From Impatiens glandulifera (taxonomy: Eukaryota; Streptophyta; Magnoliopsida; Ericales; Balsaminaceae): 64,000 nucleotides of DNA. The position numbers and the translations under genes are program-made. The notes beneath the pieces are model-generated. The model did no database searches and was not told where the DNA came from. It saw only the letters and a program-made list of their open reading frames with translations. The stretch covers positions 53,650,587 to 53,714,586 of the forward strand of contig NC_061865.1 in NCBI RefSeq assembly GCF_907164915.1. The letters run 5' to 3'. Positions 11,481 to 22,727 of this stretch are shown here, in pieces. Position 1 is the first letter of the stretch, and each line of letters begins with the position of its first letter.

Positions 11481-13598
11481 ATGGGTCTTCTCGAATTGAT
11501 TTCATCCATTAACTGGGAGCAAGAATCCTACCCAGACTATGCAGATTTCGTCTTTCTTCCTGTTTTTGCTTTGTTTTTCCCTGCAGTTCGATTCTTTCTA
11601 GACAGATTCGTATTCGAGGTACCCTTTTTATATCTCATTTATGTTAGATGATTGATGAATGAATGAATGAATGAATGAATCCGCTAGGTTATCGTGTAAT
11701 TGAATCAGTTCATTGAGCTTTCATGCAGAATTTTAATGGGTTTTTGATATCTGATATTTGATTATTATAACATGTTTGTCTTCTTCTATAGAATAGGAGT
11801 TGGAATCCAAATCATCTTTTTTGTTTTATTTGCTGATTTTGTTTTTGGAATCTTCTTTAGCTTGATGATTAGTTTATTAAGCTTAATTTCTGGCCCCACA
11901 AAATACTGTTTGTTTGTTTGTTTAATTGGATGCATTAGAATCTGCAAATCTGTTTAGGCTTCATCCTTCAAGGACAAAGCTTAAACAATCTCCTTTGAAT
12001 CTGCTAATTGCTAGTGGCTGTCAAAGAGTTTTATTAATCAGATGAATCATGAGTTGTTTTGTATGTCATGAATTTTTAAAGGGTGCACACATTTCTTTCA
12101 CACCCATTTGGAAACACTTTCTGTTTTTGGATCTGGATTTGAATTTGTGTATGAATTAGTTCTGTTTTCAATCGCATTTGTGGAAATACCATATTTTAAC
12201 GTAGTTTTCTGCATGAACTATGTTAAGAAATATACGAGTTTTCATCAGAATGGCTCAGTTAGTAAGGAATTGCATGCTTTTGTTTATCGTAGAAAGTGGG
12301 TAGGCGATTAATATTTGGTAAAGGAGAGCAGCAAAAGGGATTGGAAGCTGAGAATGAAGATAGAAGAAAGAAGATAAGGAAGTTCAAAGAATCAGCATGG
12401 AAATGCATTTACTTTTTTTCAGCTGAGCTTCTAGCCCTTGCTGTAACTTATAATGAGCCATGGTTCACTAGCACTAGGAACTTTTGGGTTGGTCCAGGTG
12501 ATCAAGTCTGGCCAGACCTGAAAATGAAGTATGTTTTGAATTCATTCTCAAATTTATTAAATTTTGTTTTCGAAAGGCAAATGATCATGTTATTGTCTAT
12601 ATGATGGATATCCAGGTTGAAGTTGAAAGGGGTGTATATGTATGCAGCTGGATTCTATACATATTCGATATTCGCTTTGATATTTTGGGAAACAAGACGA
12701 TCTGATTTTGGAGTATCTATGAGTCATCACGTGGCCACTGTCATTCTTATCGTGCTATCTTACATTCTAAGGTAATTAACTCCCCCATATAGAAAACACT
12801 TTATGGGTCTGGATAAATTTATTGGCAAACACTTTTTTCTATCAAGTATCTCATCTGGAGTGGATCTAGACTAGTAGTAAGACACAAATTTATTAATTTA
12901 TTGATGGTTTGTCGTGTATATTCAGATTCGGATCCAAAAAGTGTTTCATAACTCCTGTTTCTCTTTATTTTTTGGAAAGGGAACTAACATCATTTGCTAT
13001 TTCTATGTTTGTGCAGGTTTTCTCGTGTTGGTTCTATTGTTTTAGCACTTCATGATGCTAGCGATATATTTCTTGAGATCGGAAAGATGTCCAAGTACAC
13101 TGGCGCAGAAACTCTAGCCAGTGTCTCGTTTGTTCTTTTTGCTTTGTCATGGCTGTTGCTTCGCCTTATTTACTACCCGATTTGGATTCTTTGGAGCACA
13201 AGGTAAGTGAAATTCGTCAGTTGGTCAAGATTTGTTTCTTCTTTAGATTCATTCTATTTTAAACATTTTGTCTTCTTTTTCTGTTATTGGTGGTTGGCAG
13301 TTATGAATCTATCCAAACACTTGATAAGGATAAGCACAAAGTGGTTGGACCAATATACTATTATGTTTTCAATTCTCTACTTTATTGTTTGCTTGTTCTT
13401 CACATTTATTGGTGGGTGTTGATATACCGTATGCTGGTTAATCAAGTCCAAGCAAGAGGAAAGCTTGGTGAAGATGTTCGATCAGGTTAGCCGTAGGAAA
13501 TTAAACAGCTTTTACTTGTACCCGATAAATCAGTTAACTGAAATTGTTTCGCTTATGCAGATTCAGAAGAAGAAACAGATAATGAACATGAAGATTGA
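11481..13598 (+). CDS. LOH1: ceramide synthase, LAG1/LOH type
   Basis: It N-acylates sphingoid bases to ceramides in the ER membrane. I assembled six exons: 11481-11618, 12293-12528, 12616-12771, 13017-13202, 13301-13485 and 13561-13598, joining in phase to 312 residues, the usual plant length. The N-terminus [20 protein letters not shown] matches the plant LOH1/LOH3 type. The TLC domain shows YNEPWF, the paired histidines SHHVAT (exon 3) and the Lag motif [16 protein letters not shown] (about 186-201). Several hydrophobic segments follow, and the acidic tail ends [13 protein letters not shown]. There is no homeobox-like domain, as in other plant members. Intron 1 (about 670 bp) contains a (GAAT)n run at 11653-11682. 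LOH1 versus LOH3 cannot be decided here. Confidence 0.95.
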
Positions 13599-13759
13599 TT
13601 ATAGAGGCAGCAGTTTTTCTTTTGTTTATTTAGTCAAATTCATTTACAGATCATTTTGTTTTCATTCTTCAAAGGCTGCTATAGACTATTCAATGGAATG
13701 GTTCATTATTTCTTTAGATGAGATCACATTTGGAAGATTCAAGTGAACTCTTTTGTGAA

Positions 13760-14536
13760 TTCATGACTCATTCTTAATGAGGATTATTATTTACCCATGA
13801 CTCATTCATTGTCATTGACATGTTTAGAGATAATATTGGGTGCTGATTTTTTATGGAATTGTTAAATCTCTATTGCATGAATTGTGTATTTGTTATGTTT
13901 TATTTTTCATCTAAATGTTTTACTTTATTCTTATAGAGAGGTGTATATTAATGGCAATAGATAAAGAGATATGTAGAATCATTTCTTCAACTTGTTTGAT
14001 AAAAAAGCTAAAAGTAATGGACTTTAAATCTTGAGAAAAAGTTAGAAAGAATAGAAGTCTACATTGCACATTATGTCATGATTTCATTCAGAGTCTTAGG
14101 ATAACTCTGTATTCTCAATTTCTGTCCACTATTATTATTTGACTCAATGTTCTATTAGGATCTATAGGGATGAAAAAGTTATTATCAAGATCACCTTTGG
14201 TGATTGTCGGCTTTGAACCATTGACACAAAAGCGAAAGGAAAAGGTTTGAACCACTTGGTCAAGAGAGACGTGACTTGGAGACTAAAAAAAGAGAAAAAA
14301 ATAGAAAATAACGAAATCACAACTTCAAATAGGATAGTCAAGTTTCAAAAGAGACATCAATTATGATGGACAAGTTAGGTTTATTCGGAGACGTGCTAGT
14401 AAAGAAACGGTTTCACAATTAATGTCGTAAATTTCACAAATTTAATTTATATTTATCTCTAGGTGCACGGTTTCACAATTAATGTCGTAAATTTATAAAT
14501 TTAGAGCTAACTAATAAATGTATCACTTTTTAATTT

Positions 14537-14572
<36 letters not shown>

Positions 14573-14640
14573 TTAATCATTAATATATATTTTAAAATTA
14601 TTCAAATTTGATGATTCAAACTCACAGGTATTACTTATTT
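13760..14640. other. intergenic with small direct repeat and (TA)n
   Basis: After the LOH 3' UTR there is no gene. A 28-bp phrase beginning ACGGTTTCACAATTAATGTC occurs at about 14408 and again at about 14467. A (TA)n microsatellite of about 27 bp lies at 14541-14567. Confidence 0.6.
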
Positions 14641-15105
14641 ATATATCTTCCTAGTTCATACTATACTTATTTTTAGATGGGCCTTTTCTTTTCTTTTCTT
14701 CTTTTAAGGTGAGGTCATCTAGCATCTTTTGTTTTTTGAAATCATCCTTGACCAATTGAAATTGTCCATGGACCCCAATGAGTGTTTCTCTTACATTTCC
14801 TTTTTTGGGAAATAAAGGCTCAGAATGGACCACAATGGGTGGTGTTTGCATTAATTATTAATTTGTTGAAATCCAAAAAGTATGAAAAAGTTGATATGTT
14901 TGCCCCTGTCCATTGACCGTTTACCAAAATATGGCTATTTGATAATCTCAACTTTTCAAGTCAATGCAAGTCATATCCATTATCATAAAAGTAGGAACCA
15001 TATATATAAATGCGGAATCTTTTCGTTTAGCCTAGCAGCAACAAGAGCAGTATATTTTCAGTTTCTCCGAGTCCTTGGAGTTCGTGTTCGTCAGTCGACA
15101 AGTTC
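14640..15105. other. unassigned segment of higher complexity
   Basis: Less AT-biased than its surroundings. A 66-codon frame on the minus strand (14651-14851) and a 78-codon frame on the plus strand (14882-15118) can be read. Neither resembles a family I know, and both start in unremarkable context. It is more likely an old transposon or gene fragment than a gene. Confidence 0.25.
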
Positions 15106-15107
15106 TG

Positions 15108-15180
15108 TGCATAGTTAAATGCTAAGTGTGTTTGCGGGTTATGAACTTAACCCGCGGGGATTAATCGCACTCCATAAGAG
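15108..15180 (+). repeat. SINE 3'-end fragment
   Basis: GTTAAATGCTAAGTGTGTTTGCGGGTTATG and TTAACCCGCGGGGATTAATCGCA correspond to the 3' part of the tandem SINEs at 27522-27880, which are on the opposite strand. Only this tail part is present. Confidence 0.5.
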
Positions 15181-15739
15181 AAGCGGAACCAAGCGTTTAA
15201 AAAAAAACATGCGGAATTTTTTCTTTAAATTGTAGTTTATAATAGTATATAATAATTTTGTATTTAGAATATTAAAATTAATATAATCTATTTTGTAAAA
15301 TGTTATAATGGGTATAATTTCACTCTTAAGTGTGCTAAGATCCTGATATTTTAACTATTATTATCTAACAAGTTCAATCATTTCTTATTTCGGTCAAAGA
15401 CACATTTTTTCTTAAATTTAAGCTTCCTAAACCAAAGAAATCAAGTCGAAATCTAATACAGTCACACTTCAATCATTGTAAATAGTTGTTATCCATGTTA
15501 CAAAAGTATAAAATAATTTTCTACATATCTTGTCCAAATTAATGGGGTCATACTCATACATGTCTGTCTATTTGTTTTTGTTGACTTCACTTTATTTTAA
15601 TTTCATGTCACATATTTTATTTAAAAATTAATATTTTTTAAAGAGTTCATTTAAAAAAAAAAAAAAAAATAAAAAATGAGAAAAGATAGTGAAATAAGGA
15701 TCCCGATCATTGCATAGTCGTTATGCCGAATCTCACTCA

Positions 15740-16004
15740 CTGTGGATAGATCTATTTAGGGGTTAGGGTAGGCTGAAGTCGATCCCGAAAAAAAATTATT
15801 ATTATTTTTACGATAAAAATGTGACAATACCATTTAATTTATTAAAAATTTCAATATAATTTACTGTTTGTTTATTTAATTATTTAAAAAATAATAAAAC
15901 TTACATTTATCCATTTGTTTTATCTAAAAAAAATAAATATTGATATTTTTTTTAAAATATTCTAATTTTTTTTCAAACTCACCCTAACTCTAAATTCGTC
16001 CCGG
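15740..16004 (-). mobile_element. hAT-type MITE, degenerate copy
   Basis: Read on the minus strand it begins GGGACGAATTTAGAGTTAGG and ends with a relic of the other terminal repeat, and it is collinear with the well-preserved copy at 61461-61733. The interior is AT-rich and non-coding. No clean 8-bp target duplication remains. Confidence 0.6.
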
Positions 16005-16240
16005 TCTGTCAAGTCTACCACTACAAAAGAGTTTGGAAACAAATAAAATGAAACACCAAACATGATCAATCAATCAAACACCATGATTAAAAAAAACAAG
16101 AAGCACAAAGGGAAGAAGATAAAAAAATCTAAAATCTCACCTAAAACATTCTATGTCCAACTTATATTTAAAATTAATTAAAACAAAAAAATGGTGAATT
16201 TAAAAAGGAGATTTTTTAATGTCCTATTTGGAAACGCTTA

Positions 16241-16318
16241 GAGTTGGAGTTGGAGTTGGAGTTGGAGTTGGAGTTGAAGTTGGAGTTGGAGTTGGAGTTG
16301 GAGTTGGAGTTGGAGTGA
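16241..16318. repeat. (GGAGTT)n microsatellite
   Basis: About thirteen hexamer units, with one unit changed to GAAGTT in the middle. Purine-rich on this strand. Confidence 0.9.
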
Positions 16319-16487
16319 AGTTGAACGAACAAATATTATTAAATTTGTTAATATATACATAATTATAATGTATTTCAACATTATTTTATCTAAATCAATT
16401 TTATAAAATATTTAAATAAAAAATAATTTTAAGTAAATTAAAAAAAAAAATCAGTTTTCAAACAAGGCAGAGTACAATTCGGAATGC

Positions 16488-16608
<121 letters not shown>

Positions 16609-17099
16609 TTATATATATATATCATTATATCACTAGTAAGTACAGAATTATAATTTATTAAATAATATGCATATATATTGTGTGAACTAATTTATGTATT
16701 TATAAAAAAATGTAATTGTATATATAAATAAAATTAAATATATTAAATTTAATTATATAAAAAATCAAAGAAAAGTTACTTTGAGATTAAAAAACATATA
16801 CAAATAAAATCACTTTAGAATGATTTTTAATCTTAAAGTTGTTTACACCTATAGAGTTAAAATATATTTGAAAGTAAATATAGATATACTTTATTTAATT
16901 CATAAAATTTCTATAAATTATTAATTAGTATTATCTTAAAAATAAAACCTTGATAAATATAAAGATTATTGTTACAAGATAAATAATTGAAGGCCAAAAA
17001 TTGAGACTTGCTTTATTTGGATAAATTGAATTTTCAAACTTCTTTCTTTTAAATCTTACAATTTGGGTTTGGTATGGTTAAAGTTATACAAAAACAAGA

Positions 17100-17360
17100 T
17101 TTTGTCTTAACGATTTCAAACGACATTAATTTATTATTTACATAACATTTATAAATAAATACAATATTTATTTAACTAATTTAACTATAGAATTTTACGA
17201 ATTAAGAGTTTTAAGTACTGAATTCAGAGAATTTGTAGTCAAAACTCTAATTTCGCTGAAATTCAGTAATTAAATTAGTAACATTGATATTTTATTTATT
17301 TATTTATAAATGTCGCGTAAATAATAAGTTAACGACGTTTGAAGCCGTTATAAATTTGTT
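17100..17360. mobile_element. fold-back MITE with long terminal inverted repeats
   Basis: The left arm (AACGATTTCAAACGACATTA... TTATTTACATAACATTTATAAATAAATA) is nearly the reverse complement of the right arm (TATTTATTTATAAATGTCGC... AATAAGTTAACGACGTTTGAAGCCGTT). The arms are roughly 55-60 bp. The interior also has shorter inverted matches around CTGAATTCAG. A relative lies at 49280-49490. Confidence 0.6.
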
Positions 17361-17364
17361 TGGT

Positions 17365-18345
17365 ATAAATTTAAAAATAAAGAGTTTAAATTGTAAAATT
17401 TGTAAAATGTATGAAATCCCAATTGACTCCGAATGAGGATTATTTCAAATTATTTTCAAACCTCGTTTTTTTCTTAATTTTTTAATATATATAACCGAAC
17501 CGGACTCAAAATATATTAGTTAATCTTATGATATACAAATTAATTTTACAAATAAATTAAATTGATTTTTATGTATTTATTTAATAATTAAAATTATTTA
17601 TGATGTTGTTGAATTTTTCATTGAATTTGTTTTATTTATTATTTATGGAGTGTAATGTCAACCCTCTGTATTAAAAAAAAATGATTATGTATTAAGAGGT
17701 GTGATGTCAACTTCCTATATTAAAATGCAAAATTTTAATAAAGTTATAATATGACATAATTTAAATTTATCCAAAAATCAAAACAATTGAACGAGTGATC
17801 AAATAAGGAATGATAAATATAATCCGTCATGCGGTTTCTTATCTGAAGGAGAGGATGAGGATGATATTTGTATTCTTCGTCTCAATCACACTCGAACCTT
17901 AATAAACATAATTGAATATATAACATTACCAATATATTTATTTATTTTTAATTTGAATATAAATTTTCAATATATATAATATTAAAGTATTTGTAGTAAA
18001 AAAATCTCCAAAATAGAATGAGATAAGAATGATAAACGCATTTTCCGCATCGATCCGCATTCCGTCTCATTGTCATCCACAGATCAAATCCAAAATAAAT
18101 TTTTTTTCTACCTCTAGAGTTATAAGAGTTCCGACCCCAATTTCAATAGTTAGATACATAAACTAAGAATAATGTTAATTAAAAAAATTACAAATTTATT
18201 GATTGAGAAAAGAAAATGAATTGTTAATTTGGGTAAGTGTGCAAAGAGGTAAACATGTTGGATCTCTATGAGAATAATCATAAAATAAAATAAAATAAAA
18301 TAAAATAAAATAAATTTATTTTATTTTATTGGCGAGAAAACAAAA
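17365..18345. other. intergenic; pentanucleotide hairpin before the TTM promoter
   Basis: AT-rich with no coding signal. Around 18283-18330 a run of AAAAT units is followed by ATTTT units, giving a perfect hairpin potential. A TATA-like TATATAAA at 18348-18355 probably serves the TTM gene. Confidence 0.5.
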
Positions 18346-18872
18346 TGTATATAAATGTATTTAATCGCATTTCCTTCCTTCTTCTTCTTCTTCCCCTCTT
18401 GCTTTTGATAGTTCTCGAAAATTAGTGACGAAAACCTCAATTCCCACTTTCAAAGCAACATTTTTCGCTTTCCAAGAATCTCATTCATATATATATATAT
18501 ATACATATAACCTGGTTTTTACAGGATTTCTTCTTGCTAACTCACCACCAGTGACTCGGTTAGTATGTTCTTTATTCTTTATCAATTCATTCATCGCTTT
18601 TCATATCTGGGTTTCCATTCTTTCTATTGCATTTCGAACAATTTATGATCTTTCTTCTTTTCTTCTTCCGATTTCTGTTTCGGTTTCATGTGGGTTATTA
18701 ATAATAATAATAATAATAATGTTGCATCTTATAGATCGGTATTTGTTAAACAATGTTGAATTTCATCTTCATTATTGAATGAATGATCTTGTATGAGAAG
18801 TTAATTGGCTGCTGCTGCTGCTGCTGCTTGGATTTTGATTTGTTTATTACATTTTTACCAGATTGATTAGCA

Positions 18873-21800
18873 ATGGCATTAGATACAATAATGACAGAAA
18901 CAAATAAGCAAAGGCTTGGTTTATTGAAAGATCAAGTTCGATTGATAAAAAGGAAGGATTCTGAGCGTTATGAAATGGTTCCAATTCAAGATAAATTGTC
19001 ATTTGAAAAGGGTTTCTTCCTTGTAATTCGTGCATGTCAAATGCTTGCACAGAAGAATGATGGATTGATATTAATTGGATTAGCTGGTCCATCTGGAGCA
19101 GGGAAGACATTATTTGCTGAGAAGATACTTAACTTAATGCCTAGTACTGCTGTTATATCAATGGATAACTACAATGATGCTAGCCGACTTGTTGATGGCA
19201 ATTTCGATGGTAGAAAATAGAAATTCATCTTTTTTCGATCATTGGCTCTTTATTTTCCTCCATTCTTAACTTTCTTTTCTTCTTGAAACAGACCCGCGAT
19301 TGACAGATTATGATACATTGCTCCAGAATATCTATGATCTGAAGGCTGGAAAACAAGTTGAGATTCCTGTATATGATTTTAAGGCTAGTTCACGCATAGG
19401 ATACAGGTTCTAATATGATCATTTCTCTTATGTTCTTCATAAGTATAAGTATGTATCTTTGATGCCTGAAATGTTAATCTTAATTCAGGACTCTTGAAAT
19501 TCCTAGCTCTCGCATTGTAGTAATTGAAGGTATTTACGCCCTCAGTGAGAAACTACAACCTTTACTGGATCTTCGTGTATCAGTTACTGGTGGGGTTCAC
19601 TTTGATCTCGTTAAACGAGTGTTACGTGACATACAACGCGCAGGACAAGAACCGGAAGAAATTATCCACCAGATATCTGAAACGGTTGATTTCTTTTTAA
19701 TTTTCTGATTTTGCTACTGTCTAGTTGATTTTAACTATATTTTTGTATTATACAGGTATACCCAATGTACAAGGCTTTTATTGAGCCAGACCTACAAACA
19801 GCACATGTTAAGATCATAAACAAGTTCAACCCTTTTTCTGGTTTCCAGTCTCCTACTTATATTTTAAAGGTTCAACACATCTTTGACTATTTTCTAAGCA
19901 AAAAAATATATTGTTTTCTTTTGATGATTCAACTTCTTTTCTACTGTTATTGTAGTCAACTAAGAAAGTGACCATAGATCAAGTCAAGAGTGCCATGGTT
20001 GGTGAATACACAGATGCAATGGAACAAACTTATGACATATATCTTCTCCCACCTGGTGAAGATCCAGAAGCATGTCAGTCCTATTTGAGGATGCGGAACA
20101 AAGATGGGAAGTACAATCTCATGTTTGAGGTTTGTTTCTATCGAATATGTATTAGGTTCTCCATCATATACTCAATGACCCATCTTTCATGTCTAGGATG
20201 GTCTTCAACTGAAAATTTAGATTTAATTATGGATTTCATTTAGTGCTAATAATACAAACAATGTCAATACTATGTCTTGAACATGGTTACAACTATTGCA
20301 CATGATATAACCGATTGTAAAAAGATCAATTGATCCTGCAATTTAGATTGGTCATGTTAAAATGGTTGATTTATGAATTTTAGGAGTGGGTTTCGGACAC
20401 CCCATTTGTCATATCACCGAGAATAACTTTTGAAGTAAGTGTGCGGCTTCTTGGTGGATTAATGGCCTTGGGTTACAAGATAGCTGCCATCTTGAAGAGA
20501 AACAGCCATGTTTTCACTGATGAAAGAGTCTGCGTGAAGATTGACTGGTTAGAACAATTAAGCCGTCAATATGTTCAGGTAGTGCAGAAGTCAAATTCTT
20601 TACTTTTTATTCTTTAGAAATCTTTTGTTAATTTTCCTTATCGGTATAAGGTTCTAGGAAAAGACCGGCTCACTGTTAAGCATGTGGCTGACCAGTTGGG
20701 AATGGATGGTTCATTTGTTCCAAGAACTTATATTCAACAAATACAGCTTGAAAAACTAGTGAACGAGGTTATGGTAAGTTAATAATGACTAACATTTTTA
20801 GGAATACTTTAGGAAAAGTACTTTGGCTCATATTTATTCATCATTCTGCAGGCTCTACCAGACGATTTACGAACAAAGTTAAGCATTGATGATGACCAAG
20901 TATCAAGCCCTAAAGAAGCTCTTTACCGAGCTTCTTTGGAGATGGTGGCTACGAGAAAAAAGAATATTAAGTGGTTAGCTAACTTCCTCATCATGATACA
21001 CAATACCTCAACATTGTTAAGAAAAAATGGAGATCTTCTTTTGTAATATATGAATCCAGAATTTCCTGTTTTTGACAGTGGCATGTCTAGATCATTCTCG
21101 GCTCAAGGGGATAAGAGTCTTTCAAAGGTTACTGGATATGTCATGAACGGGCGTAGCAGGTTAGAAGAGGCAGAACATGCTTCTGCAAGCCAGGTGATTG
21201 ACCCATTTTGAAACATTTGGAAACAGAATTTAGTCAGAGTCTGTTTCTGAAATACGAGTGTTACCAAATGGGGTTTGTCATAAAGTATCAGGTTGTTATT
21301 TTTAATTTTTTGTGGTTTGGTTTTGTAGGGAGCAGTTACACAGTTGTCGGAGCAAATCTCGACGTTGCATAATCGAATAGACGAGCTGAATTTACAGATG
21401 GAAGAGCTGAGTAGCAAGTTGAGCAATAAAGGGGATTATTACTCAGTGAGCCCACAAAGTGGTCTGCAATCAGAAGTGTGTAATGGATCTGCTCCTACAT
21501 CTTACTTCATCTCTGGATTAGGAAAAGGTTCCATAATGCCTAATTCCTTATCATGTTCTCAGTTAACAAAAGATTCCCCCTTGATGGAAGAGGTCAGTAA
21601 TGGATTCGCTTAATTTCTGGTTCTTTGATTTTTTATTTGGCCAAATAAGTCAATTCATTCATTCATTTTCATTCATTTAGTTAACAACTATTGGCCGAGG
21701 CCAAAGACAAACTGTCCATCAGCTGGAGAATTTAGGCAATCTTATCCAGATGAACTTGAAAGAAAAGAAGAACTTAGGAAAATCCAAAAGTAAAGTTTCG

Positions 21801-21902
21801 ATCGCAGGGATGATAGAACCTGTTCACGTTTCTTTGATTCTAACACTGGCGATTGGTGGGCTGGGAATTGTCTTATTCAAGGCGTTCCAACCAAGAAACT
21901 GA
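18873..21902 (+). CDS. TTM2: TTM1/TTM2-like protein: P-loop kinase-like domain, CYTH domain and C-terminal membrane anchor
   Basis: Plant triphosphate tunnel metalloenzymes of this class carry a uridine-kinase-like P-loop domain fused to a CYTH domain. Arabidopsis TTM1 and TTM2 are linked to leaf senescence and to defence control. I assembled eleven exons: 18873-19209, 19292-19406, 19489-19684, 19756-19869, 19956-20129, 20384-20578, 20651-20773, 20852-20970 (or 20973), 21079-21193, 21329-21592 and 21681-21902, giving 657 (or 658) residues. Walker A is GPSGAGKT at 72-79. The CYTH part spans about 255-400 (TYDIYLLPPGEDPEACQSYL). A coiled coil follows (QLSEQISTLHNRIDELNLQM). The end is one hydrophobic segment (VSLILTLAIGGLGIVLF) and a short basic tail, a tail-anchor layout. 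A leader intron containing (AAT)n and (TGC)n precedes the ATG. TTM1 or TTM2 cannot be separated here. Confidence 0.93.
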
Positions 21903-22727
21903 TCTCCATCACTATTAGATTTTCTTTTCTTATATGATTTGATTTGATTCAAGGCCAACCCTTCTGATTCCAGGAAGATTTTGTAGCTTTATAGGCTATT
22001 TTTGTGTTTTTTCAAACTAGAGCATAGAGAGAAAGAGAAGGCACACAAATTTTCCATTACAAAGATAGTAGAGATTGACATGAAACCAATTAGCAAGATC
22101 TTACATTATATATATTGAATTCATGATTCTTGTGCCTTTGAGTTAATTTCATTTGTTAAACTTAATTCTTACCTTCTTTATACATAAGATTTACTTTATG
22201 TACAAAGAACATTACATGATTATGAAAAGGTAGATTTATACACAAAAGAAAGAATGTAGAAATAAAAGCAAAATTGAAGTTTCAAGGAGTAGTCATTGAT
22301 TCTTTGGAAGACTAAGCGTATTCTGTGGAAATAAAATATTATTAAATTTTACTCTCGTCGGGTTGGAGAGAATGAATTGTGTATGCTAAACACTCGGGAA
22401 AGCAATACCAACCCATTCGAAGGACATAAATCAATCAATTCACTGTCGATAGATATCGTTTATTTGAAGAAAAAGCCTCAATAACAACACAAGTACAACA
22501 GTAATGCACACCAATGACAATTTTTGGAAATTGTTAAGAACAAAATGGGTATTTAGGTGAAATGAAATCCATCATGATTCATGCAACTAATCGCTTTTCA
22601 TAAGTATTCATGCCAGTTATTATTATACTAGTAGATAGATCATTCTAAAATCACACAAATTATTCTTCTGTACAAATTTCACTCTTAGAAAGCTATTATA
22701 CAAGTCTGTGTCTTCTTCAAGTTGTTG
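21903..22727. other. convergent 3' intergenic region between the TTM-like and NIK-type genes
   Basis: 825 bases separate the two stop codons. The region must hold both 3' UTRs and polyadenylation sites. No open frame or RNA gene is visible. Confidence 0.7.
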
